7,013 bases of DNA from Flavobacteriaceae bacterium (GTDB lineage Bacteria; Bacteroidota; Bacteroidia; Flavobacteriales; Flavobacteriaceae), in assembly GCA_020347545.1 (NCBI GenBank), contig CP070731.1, positions 257,700-264,712 of the forward strand, read 5' to 3'. Numbering within the stretch: the stretch's first letter is position 1; each line of letters opens with the position of its first letter. Both the position numbers and the translations under genes were made by a program. The notes under the pieces were generated by a model. That model was not told where the DNA came from and ran no database searches. It saw only the letters and a program-made list of their open reading frames with translations. Shown here one piece after another: positions 1 through 5,336 of the stretch.

Positions 1-211
1 GGAAGGACCCCCCTCTGTAATTTAAGAGCCACTGCACCTTTCTTCCCTGAAGCAAGGATTTAAATGTTATTCCATAGGCCTTTAAATGATTCGACTGGGA
101 GGCGTCATCCATAGGGATCAAAAGAAAGGACGCGAATAGATGTGATGAAGAATTCAGAAGTAACACCAATAATAAGACAACAGTAAGCGTACGGGTCTTT
201 TTATTAGGCAT
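1..211 (-). CDS. Exported protein of the flavobacterial 'asparagine synthetase B' type (N-terminal part only)
   Basis: This is the first 70 codons of a gene that continues past the left edge. The start is an ATG at 211-209. The N-terminus reads as a signal peptide: basic residues (NKKTR, 3-7), a leucine/valine-rich core (about 9-19), then a polar stretch ending LFA (25-27) with likely cleavage after Ala27. The mature part begins with LLIPMDD, NHLKAYGITF and VQWLLNYRGGSF. I recognise these from flavobacterial proteins of roughly 400 residues that databases call 'asparagine synthetase B'. That name looks doubtful: true AsnB is cytosolic and begins Met-Cys, with Cys2 as the glutaminase nucleophile, and neither fits here. 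The protein is probably periplasmic or otherwise exported and its function is unknown. It starts 20 bases after the dnaB stop on the same strand, so it is probably the second gene of a dnaB operon. Family recognition is from memory and the rest of the protein is not visible. Confidence 0.72.
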   Translation of the reverse strand, partial: MPNKKTRTLTVVLLLVLLLNSSSHLFASFLLIPMDDASQSNHLKAYGITFKSLLQGRKVQWLLNYRGGSF

Positions 212-231
212 GACTGAAGTCTTTAATAATT

Positions 232-1755
232 TTAGAATGGAACATCCTCATCATCATTTTCCATCTGGCCAAAAGCATCATTTGCACTACTGAAATTACT
301 TGGTGAAATAGATCCCGCATTCATCGAGGACTGGAATTCAGTTTCAAATCCTTCATCGAGATTGGCAAATTTGGCCAGTCGACCAATAAATTTCATCCTG
401 ATGTTATCGAGGCCACCGTTTCTGTGTTTGGCCACAATGAATTCTGCCTGTCCCTCACATGGCGTTCTTTCATCATCATCCCATTCCGTGAGTCCGTAAT
501 ATTCGGGCCTGTAAATAAAAGATACAATATCTGCATCCTGTTCAATTGCTCCTGATTCCCTCAGGTCGGAAAGTAATGGTCTTTTACTTCCTCCACGGGT
601 CTCCACTGCCCTTGATAACTGAGACAAGGCGATTACGGGAACATTTAGTTCTTTAGCAAGTGCTTTAAGGTTTCTCGAAATTGTAGATATCTCCTGTTCC
701 CTGTTACCGGAGCCCTTGGCTGCCGAACCTGCAGTCATCAACTGAAGGTAATCAATAATAACCACCCTGACGTTATGCTGTGATACAAGTCTTCTGGCCT
801 TTGCCCTCAAGTCAAAAACTGAGAGTGAAGGAGTATCATCTATAAAAATCGGTGCATCCGATAATTTTTTCACTTTTACATTCAAGGCTTCCCATTCATA
901 GGTTTCCAGACTTCCTTTTCTGAGTTTTTCGGAAGAAATTCCTGTTTCACTTGAGATCATCCTTGTAATTAGCTGCACGGATGACATCTCCAAAGAAAAA
1001 ATCGCTACCGGTATATCAAAATCTATAGCCATATTCTTAGCCATGGACATTACAAATGCCGTTTTACCCATACCCGGTCTTGCAGCCAGAATAACCAAAT
1101 CCGAAGGTTGCCAACCGGAAGTCAATTGATCAAGTTTACTGAATCCCGTTGCCACCCCGCTCATTCCTTCCTGATTTGAGATCTCTTCGATCTTCTTTAA
1201 AGCCTGTGAAACCAGATTGTGTGCTGCCTCTGAACTTTTCTTGAGATTGCCCTGTGTTATGTCAAATAATTTTGCCTCCGCCTCATCGAGAAGGTCAAAA
1301 ACGTCTATTGTTTCGTCATACGAGCTGGTAATAATTTCACTCGAAATTGTAATTAGCTTTCTCTGGATAAATTTTTGAAGAATGATCCTTGCATGAAATT
1401 CAATGTGTGCTGCCGAAGACACTTTTTGACTGAGATTGATCAAATAGAAATCCCCGCCTATGGCATCGAGCTTCTCGTCTTTTTTAAGTTGATTGGAAAC
1501 CGTGAGCAAATCAATAGGTTCTGAATTTTCAAAAAGCTTAAAAATTGCTTCGTAAATGAACTGATGTGCCGGTTTGTAAAACGCTTCAGCATGAAGGATA
1601 TCAATAACATCGTCTACACCTTTTTTATCGATCATCATGGCACCCAATACGGCCTCTTCAAGATCCATGGCCTGTGGAGGGATTTTTCCCTGTTCCAGAT
1701 TTATGATTGTTCCTTTTCCTTTTTTATTATATGATAATGACCTAGCTGAATCCAT
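232..1755 (-). CDS. dnaB: Replicative DNA helicase DnaB
   Basis: Hexameric helicase that unwinds DNA ahead of the replication fork and works with the DnaG primase. The 507-residue protein has the DnaB N-terminal domain (about 24-125, from PPQAMDLEEAVLGAMM), a linker-helix region (about 150-195) and a RecA-like motor domain (about 200-465). Visible motifs are Walker A ARPGMGKT (225-232), the catalytic glutamate in FSLEMS (E256), Walker B VVIIDYLQL (D335), the sensor glutamine in ALSQLSRAVE (Q379), the block SDLRESGAIEQDAD (396-409) and the arginine finger in KHRNGG (R445). All are intact and there is no intein. The length is slightly above that of E. coli DnaB because of a Ser/Asn-rich tail (about 473-507) ending in the acidic tip DDEDVPF. 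The ATG at 1755 is the only reasonable start, since no in-frame ATG lies between it and the upstream in-frame stop. The gene diverges from the DUF3810 gene and lies 20 bases before the exported protein gene. Confidence 0.98.
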   Translation of the reverse strand: MDSARSLSYNKKGKGTIINLEQGKIPPQAMDLEEAVLGAMMIDKKGVDDVIDILHAEAFYKPAHQFIYEAIFKLFENSEPIDLLTVSNQLKKDEKLDAIGGDFYLINLSQKVSSAAHIEFHARIILQKFIQRKLITISSEIITSSYDETIDVFDLLDEAEAKLFDITQGNLKKSSEAAHNLVSQALKKIEEISNQEGMSGVATGFSKLDQLTSGWQPSDLVILAARPGMGKTAFVMSMAKNMAIDFDIPVAIFSLEMSSVQLITRMISSETGISSEKLRKGSLETYEWEALNVKVKKLSDAPIFIDDTPSLSVFDLRAKARRLVSQHNVRVVIIDYLQLMTAGSAAKGSGNREQEISTISRNLKALAKELNVPVIALSQLSRAVETRGGSKRPLLSDLRESGAIEQDADIVSFIYRPEYYGLTEWDDDERTPCEGQAEFIVAKHRNGGLDNIRMKFIGRLAKFANLDEGFETEFQSSMNAGSISPSNFSSANDAFGQMENDDEDVPF

Positions 1756-1759
1756 GTGG

Positions 1760-1767
1760 CAAATGTA
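1760..1767 (-). promoter_or_regulatory. Candidate -7 element for dnaB
   Basis: Read on the minus strand, 1767-1760 is TACATTTG, an exact match to the Bacteroidota -7 consensus TAnnTTTG. It ends only four bases before the dnaB ATG, so transcription from it would begin at or very near the start codon and give an almost leaderless mRNA. There is no TTTG-like -33 element at the usual distance (about 17-23 bases upstream). The match may be chance in AT-rich DNA, and the true dnaB promoter may lie further upstream. Confidence 0.25.
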
Positions 1768-1810
1768 ACTGAATAGTAAGGTATAACCCGATTAATTATA
1801 GCAATTAAAA

Positions 1811-1847
1811 TTAACAATTAATGTTAACTATTGATAAAAGATGTTAA
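1811..1847. repeat. Cluster of TTAACA/TGTTAA motifs
   Basis: TTAACA (1811-1816) and TGTTAA (1822-1827) form a perfect inverted repeat with a 5-base spacer. The sequence ATGTTAA occurs at 1821-1827 and again at 1841-1847, exactly 20 bp apart, or about two helical turns. Such spacing suits a dimeric DNA-binding protein occupying one face of the helix. The motifs are short and the region is AT-rich, so chance is a fair explanation. Confidence 0.3.
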
Positions 1848-1907
1848 TAAAACATAAACGGTATACCTAACCTGTCCTTTTCAAAGTATGATTGGATAGT
1901 CCTTCCT

Positions 1908-1921
1908 GAATTTAAAAATTC
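1908..1921. repeat. Short palindrome GAATTT-AA-AAATTC
   Basis: Six-base perfect arms (1908-1913 and 1916-1921) flank a two-base centre. Its half-sites share the GAATTT/AAATTC core with the larger palindrome centred 44 bp downstream (1948-1969), which makes the pair more notable than either alone. The likely role, if any, is as a protein-binding site in the divergent regulatory region. Confidence 0.4.
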
Positions 1922-1938
1922 GCAATAAATTAATTTGC

Positions 1939-1969
1939 AATTCCTTAGGAATTTAAGAACTTAAATTCC
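1939..1969. repeat. 22-bp perfect palindrome with an overlapping alternative hairpin
   Basis: GGAATTTAAG (1948-1957) and CTTAAATTCC (1960-1969) are exact reverse complements separated by AA. The left part GGAATT (1948-1953) is also the exact complement of AATTCC at 1939-1944, across a three-base spacer. AATTCC therefore flanks GGAATT on both sides, giving two mutually exclusive hairpins. There is no U-tract after it, so it does not look like an intrinsic terminator. It lies about 75 bases before the DUF3810 start and upstream of the best promoter candidate, which favours an operator-like DNA site over an RNA switch. Confidence 0.55.
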
Positions 1970-1993
1970 AAATCAAAACAATGAAAAACTGAA

Positions 1994-2024
1994 TTGTAAT
2001 TGTTGTTAATAATTTGTTCTTTTG
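1994..2024 (+). promoter_or_regulatory. Candidate Bacteroidota-type promoter for the DUF3810 gene
   Basis: TTG at 1994-1996 and TTCTTTTG at 2017-2024 (7 of 8 matches to TAnnTTTG) are separated by 20 bases, a usual spacing for Bacteroidota sigma-A promoters. Transcription would start around 2030, leaving a leader of about 15 bases before the ATG at 2044. This supports the ATG over an upstream in-frame TTG at 2014, which would fall inside the promoter. Only a weak consensus match supports the call. Confidence 0.3.
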
Positions 2025-2043
2025 TTCAAAGAAATATAATGCA

Positions 2044-3117
2044 ATGTATAAAGAAAAAAGAAATATTCTACTAAGCATTTTCCTTTTTTTACAGATTGTT
2101 CTTGTCGCTATCCTATCGGGCTATTCTTCGCTTATCGAAAAGTATTACGTCAACGGAATATATCCGGTAATTGCTAAATTCCTGCGAAGGCTGTTCGGCT
2201 GGATCCCTTTTTCTATAGGAGATATTCTTTATGGAATACTGATTTTTCTTCTATTGCGTCTGATTTGGAATCTGATAAGGAATCCAGGGAAAAACAGAAA
2301 GTATCAATTCATTCAGTTTCTGGCAGCTATTTCCGTATTTTATTTTTTCTTTTATCTTTTCTGGGGATTGAACTATTCACGCCCACCACTGGGAGAGTCA
2401 CTTGAGATGGAAAAAGAAGAATTTAATATTGAAGAACTCGAGTTGATCACTGAGAAAATTATTTTTAGGACTAAACGACTCCAATCCAAGCTATCTGATC
2501 ACGATACCCTTGCCGTCATTGTACCTTATTCCAAGGAAAAGATCATTGAACTGACACCCAAAGGATATGCCAATTTAGGAGAAGAATTGCCCAAGTTCAA
2601 ATATCATCCGGTATCTTTAAAAAAGTCCCTGTTCAGCTTACCACTGACCTATATGGGATTTTCAGGGTATCTTAATCCCCTTACCGGAGAAGCTCAGGTA
2701 GATTACCTGATTCCAAAAATAAACCTTCCCTTTACCTGCTCCCATGAAGTTGCACACCAATTGGGTATTGCTTCCGAAAATGAAGCGAATTTTGTCGGGT
2801 TTTTAGCGAGTATACATCATGAGGACCCTTATTTTCAATATGCAGGATACTTACTTGCTCTTCGCTATGCCTTGTTAGATATCAGAAGGTATGACAAAAA
2901 TCTCTTTAAATATTATCTCGATAAGTTACCAAAAGGAGTTCTCAAGAACATTAGAGAATCAGATGAGTTTTGGCAAAAATACGAGAACCCGTTTGAACCT
3001 TTCTTCAAAATATTTTATGATCATTACTTAAAGTACAACCAGCAGCCTGACGGACTCGAAAGTTACAACCAGATCATGGGTCTGCTTATTTCCTATGATA
3101 AAAAAAATCCGTTCTAA
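2044..3117 (+). CDS. DUF3810 membrane protein, putative zinc metalloprotease
   Basis: This 357-residue protein belongs to the DUF3810 family, known mainly from Bacteroidota and without an assigned function. Three hydrophobic segments are visible (about 8-26, 59-78 and 91-109), followed by a mostly soluble C-terminal part. That part carries SHEVAHQLG with the zincin signature HEXXH (H234, E235, H238) and, shortly after, ENEANF (E245, E247), a likely source of the third metal ligand. The downstream stretch GFLASIHHEDPYFQYAGYLLALRYAL (from about 252) is typical of the family. I infer a membrane-anchored peptidase; the substrate is unknown. The ATG at 2044 is chosen over an in-frame TTG at 2014 because the protein then begins MYKEKR directly before the first membrane segment. 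The gene diverges from dnaB and precedes the RNA methyltransferase gene by 36 bases. The family call is firm; protease activity is inferred from the motif only. Confidence 0.9.
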   Translation: MYKEKRNILLSIFLFLQIVLVAILSGYSSLIEKYYVNGIYPVIAKFLRRLFGWIPFSIGDILYGILIFLLLRLIWNLIRNPGKNRKYQFIQFLAAISVFYFFFYLFWGLNYSRPPLGESLEMEKEEFNIEELELITEKIIFRTKRLQSKLSDHDTLAVIVPYSKEKIIELTPKGYANLGEELPKFKYHPVSLKKSLFSLPLTYMGFSGYLNPLTGEAQVDYLIPKINLPFTCSHEVAHQLGIASENEANFVGFLASIHHEDPYFQYAGYLLALRYALLDIRRYDKNLFKYYLDKLPKGVLKNIRESDEFWQKYENPFEPFFKIFYDHYLKYNQQPDGLESYNQIMGLLISYDKKNPF

Positions 3118-3126
3118 TTAATTTGA

Positions 3127-3134
3127 TATTTTTG
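3127..3134 (+). promoter_or_regulatory. Candidate internal -7 element before the RNA methyltransferase
   Basis: TATTTTTG in the 36-base gap after DUF3810 matches TAnnTTTG exactly and ends 19 bases before the ATG at 3154. No convincing TTTG -33 element is present at the expected distance in the end of the upstream gene. It may be a weak internal promoter or chance. The gene could equally be read through from upstream. Confidence 0.28.
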
Positions 3135-3153
3135 ATGATCCAAATCAAGCCAA

Positions 3154-3966
3154 ATGATAAAAGAGATTTCGAGCCCCAATAACGACCTTATCAAGGATCT
3201 TGTCCAGTTACTTGAAAAATCAAGGCAAAGGAATAAGAAAGGGATGTTTGTCATAGAAGGCCTTAGAGAGATATCTTTGGCGATTCAAGGAGGCTATGAA
3301 TTAGAAAAAGTATTTTTTTGTGAAGAAATTTTATCTGCGGATGACCTTGAACATATTATTGGCCTTGGAAAGGAATTAAATTTCCAGCTCATCAAAATAT
3401 CTTTAAGGGTTTATCAGAAACTGGCTCACAGAAAAAAAACTGAAGGAATACTTTCGTTATGCAAATCTAAATCACTTAATTTAAGTGATATACAGTTAAA
3501 AAATAATCCTCTAATTCTTGTTGCTGAAGCCTCCGAGAAACCTGGTAATATTGGTGCTTTGCTCAGAACGGCAGATGCCGCAAACCTTGACGCTGTTATC
3601 ATAGCAAACCCCAAAACTGACGTCTATAATCCGAATATTATTCGCTCCAGTGTAGGCTGCGTATTTACCAGTCAGATCGCAACAGGAACCACAGATGAAA
3701 TTATTGGGTTTCTTAAACGGAATAATATTAATATTTATGCCGCGGCTTTAAACGAAAACAGCATCATTTATACCGAGCCGGACTTCAGAGAATCCTCAGC
3801 AATAGTTGTGGGTACAGAAGACAAGGGGCTCAGTGAACAATGGCTGAATGAATCATTAAAAAAGATTATCATTCCCATGGAAGGTAAAATTGATTCACTA
3901 AATGTTTCAGTTTCAGCTGCAATTGTTATTTTTGAGGCCAAAAGACAAAGGGCCCGGTCTCTCTAG
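3154..3966 (+). CDS. TrmH/SpoU-family RNA 2'-O-methyltransferase
   Basis: S-adenosylmethionine-dependent enzyme of the SPOUT class that methylates a ribose 2'-OH in tRNA or rRNA in the cytoplasm. The 270-residue protein has an N-terminal substrate-binding region (about 1-105, with the family-typical FVIEGLREI near 32-40 and HRKKTEGILSL near 92-102) and a C-terminal trefoil-knot domain. All three SpoU motifs are present: EKPGNIGALLRTADA (128-142, with N132 and R138), IVVGTEDKGLS (217-227, with E222) and IIIPMEGKIDSLNVSVSAA (238-256, with S248 and N250). Length and layout resemble the RlmB/TsnR-like branch more than tRNA Gm18 TrmH, but the exact target nucleotide cannot be read from the sequence, so no symbol is given. 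It sits 36 bases after DUF3810 and 59 before the M48 gene. No odd features. Confidence 0.95.
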   Translation: MIKEISSPNNDLIKDLVQLLEKSRQRNKKGMFVIEGLREISLAIQGGYELEKVFFCEEILSADDLEHIIGLGKELNFQLIKISLRVYQKLAHRKKTEGILSLCKSKSLNLSDIQLKNNPLILVAEASEKPGNIGALLRTADAANLDAVIIANPKTDVYNPNIIRSSVGCVFTSQIATGTTDEIIGFLKRNNINIYAAALNENSIIYTEPDFRESSAIVVGTEDKGLSEQWLNESLKKIIIPMEGKIDSLNVSVSAAIVIFEAKRQRARSL

Positions 3967-3979
3967 ACTTTTTCATTTT

Positions 3980-4024
3980 AAGCATTCAATTCATAAGCAT
4001 TCAATACAAAAGCATTCAAATCAC
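3980..4024 (+). repeat. Three tandem 15-bp repeats directly before the M48 protease start
   Basis: Three units start at 3980, 3995 and 4010. Each begins with the identical ten bases AAGCATTCAA, and the remaining five bases vary (TTCAT, TACAA, ATCAC). Twelve of the 15 positions are invariant. The array fills most of the 59-base gap between the methyltransferase stop and the M48 ATG, ending one base before that start codon. No Shine-Dalgarno sequence is visible, so the ribosome-binding region of the M48 gene is made of these repeats. Confidence 0.93.
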
Positions 4025-4025
4025 A

Positions 4026-5255
4026 ATGAAACCAGAACTTTTATTTTACATTATCATTGCTATTTTGATTGTCAATTTTGTCGTAGACAAAATAATAGAC
4101 TATTTGAATGCCATGCATTTTGACGATCAGATACCTGAAGAATTGTCTGACGTATTTAATCAGGAAGAGTATTACAAGTCCCAGGCCTATAAAAAAGAGA
4201 ACTATCGTTTTTCGCTGATTACAAGTAGCTTCAGCATACTTCTTACCTTGGCTTTTTTCTTATTCAAAGGATTTGCCTGGGCAGACAGAATAGCCAGAGA
4301 TCATGGAGACAATGAGATTATTGTGGCCCTTATATTTTTCGGGATTATCATGATTGGAAGCGACATCCTTAATACACCATTTTCGTATTACCACACTTTT
4401 GTAATTGAAGAGAAATACGGCTTCAACAAAAGCTCCAAAAGACTCTTTCTTATCGATAAGCTGAAAGGGTGGTTTTTAAGCGCAATTATTGGAGGAGGGG
4501 TATTGGCATTGATCATATGGTTTTATGAAAAGACAGGTGATATGTTTTGGATCTATACCTGGATACTTATTGGTTTTTTTACTGTCTTTATGACCATGTT
4601 TTATTCTTCTCTTATAGTCCCCTTGTTCAATAAGCAAACCCCTTTGGAAAGCGGTACCCTTAAAGAGGCCATTCATGAATTTTCAAAAAAAGTCGGATTT
4701 AAACTTGACAATATTTTTGTTATCGACGGGTCGAAAAGATCTACAAAAGCGAATGCCTATTTCTCAGGATTTGGAGCAAAAAAGAGGATTGTGCTTTACG
4801 ACACACTTATCGATGATTTAAATACCGAAGAAATAGTGGCGGTTCTGGCTCATGAAATAGGCCATTACAAAAAGAAACATGTGTTATTCAATATGATCAT
4901 GTCATTGTTGCTGACGGGGCTGACACTTTTCATATTTTCACTGTTTATTGACAATAGCATTTTATCAGAGGCGCTTTCTGTTGAAATACCAAGCTTTCAT
5001 ATTGGTTTAATTACCTTCGGGATCCTTTATAGTCCAATTTCTGAATTAACAGGAATCCTGATGAATTTTATTTCGAGAAAGTTCGAATTTCAGGCCGATA
5101 ACTATGCCAAGCATTATTACAACGGCAAAGATCTGATCAGTTCCTTAAAAAAGTTGTCCAAAAACAATCTTAGCAACCTGACACCACATAAGGCGAATGT
5201 ATTTTTGCATTATTCTCACCCTACACTTTTGCAACGCGTGAAAAACCTTGGCTAG
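4026..5255 (+). CDS. M48 family membrane metalloprotease, Ste24/CAAX prenyl protease 1 type
   Basis: Integral membrane zinc endopeptidase related to yeast Ste24 and to bacterial HtpX. The 409-residue protein has about seven hydrophobic segments (near 4-20, 62-82, 98-115, 147-166, 174-200, 286-308 and 322-349), as expected for the Ste24 group and more than in HtpX. The catalytic motif is LAHEIGHYKKKH with H276, E277 and H280; the third zinc ligand is E354 in RKFEFQAD. The family signatures GSKRSTKANAYFSGFG (235-250) and YSHPTLLQRV (396-405) are also present. Bacteria generally lack prenylated CAAX substrates, so the likely job is turnover or quality control of membrane proteins; that is inference. 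The ATG at 4026 directly follows three tandem 15-bp repeats and gives a normal hydrophobic N-terminus. It is probably co-transcribed with the methyltransferase gene. A 10-nt stretch of the early coding sequence (4102-4111) is complementary to the last repeat. Confidence 0.95.
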   Translation: MKPELLFYIIIAILIVNFVVDKIIDYLNAMHFDDQIPEELSDVFNQEEYYKSQAYKKENYRFSLITSSFSILLTLAFFLFKGFAWADRIARDHGDNEIIVALIFFGIIMIGSDILNTPFSYYHTFVIEEKYGFNKSSKRLFLIDKLKGWFLSAIIGGGVLALIIWFYEKTGDMFWIYTWILIGFFTVFMTMFYSSLIVPLFNKQTPLESGTLKEAIHEFSKKVGFKLDNIFVIDGSKRSTKANAYFSGFGAKKRIVLYDTLIDDLNTEEIVAVLAHEIGHYKKKHVLFNMIMSLLLTGLTLFIFSLFIDNSILSEALSVEIPSFHIGLITFGILYSPISELTGILMNFISRKFEFQADNYAKHYYNGKDLISSLKKLSKNNLSNLTPHKANVFLHYSHPTLLQRVKNLG

Positions 5256-5259
5256 AAAG

Positions 5260-5280
5260 TCTTTTTCTTTTTTCTTTTCC
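5260..5280 (+). other. Pyrimidine-only tract after the M48 gene
   Basis: Twenty-one consecutive C/T bases, mostly T, begin five bases after the M48 stop. The transcript would carry a long U-rich stretch, which could help end transcription or bind a protein. No stable GC-rich stem precedes it, so I do not call it an intrinsic terminator. Confidence 0.4.
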
Positions 5281-5282
5281 AC

Positions 5283-5313
5283 TTGCTTTAGATGGTAAAA
5301 CTTGGTATTTTAG
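5283..5313 (+). promoter_or_regulatory. Candidate promoter for rel
   Basis: TTG at 5283-5285 and TATTTTAG at 5306-5313 (7 of 8 matches to TAnnTTTG) are 20 bases apart. Initiation would fall around 5319-5321, with a leader of roughly 17 bases before the ATG at 5337. Its position after the pyrimidine tract suggests that rel can be transcribed separately from the M48 gene. Support is consensus similarity only. Confidence 0.35.
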
Positions 5314-5336
5314 AAGCTTCATAGGATTTTAAATAA

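Larger units (their letters stand above)
1756..2043. other. AT-rich divergent intergenic region between dnaB and the DUF3810 gene
   Basis: This 288-base gap separates the dnaB start (minus strand) from the chosen DUF3810 start (plus strand). It is clearly more AT-rich than the flanking genes and holds no open frame that I would call a gene; the one ATG that stands out (1981) opens a three-codon frame. I see no tRNA-like or rRNA-like segment. It does hold several short inverted repeats, a repeated ATGTTAA motif and promoter-like elements facing both ways, listed separately. The most economical reading is a shared regulatory region for two divergent transcripts. A small unannotated RNA cannot be excluded from sequence alone. 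Confidence 0.7.

Noticed and set aside
1755..1763. DnaA-box-like TGTGGCAAA at the dnaB start
   Set aside because: Two mismatches to TGTGGATAA, a single copy, and partly inside the coding start; no cluster suggests an origin.
2014..2043. In-frame TTG start giving the DUF3810 protein ten more residues (MFFCSKKYNA)
   Set aside because: The ATG at 2044 gives a standard basic N-terminus before the first membrane segment, and the TTG overlaps the best promoter candidate.
3426..3614. Open frame on the minus strand of 62 codons inside the RNA methyltransferase gene
   Set aside because: It lies wholly antisense to well-conserved SpoU coding sequence and has no recognisable features.
3957..3973. Possible intrinsic terminator GTCT-CTCT-AGAC followed by five T at the methyltransferase stop
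   Set aside because: The stem is only four base pairs (five with a G-U pair), too weak for a credible terminator, and the next gene is likely co-transcribed.
3902..4123. Plus-strand frame of 73 codons spanning the methyltransferase end and the M48 start
   Set aside because: It overlaps two real genes in another frame. Its periodic His/Ser/Lys peptide merely translates the 15-bp tandem repeat.
4476..4676. Minus-strand frame of 66 codons within the M48 gene
   Set aside because: Antisense to conserved membrane-segment coding sequence; no domain or start signal supports it.
5241..5280. Terminator after the M48 gene using the T-rich tract
   Set aside because: Only a loose A/T pairing (AAAAAC with GTCTTTTT) can be drawn; no stable stem precedes the tract.
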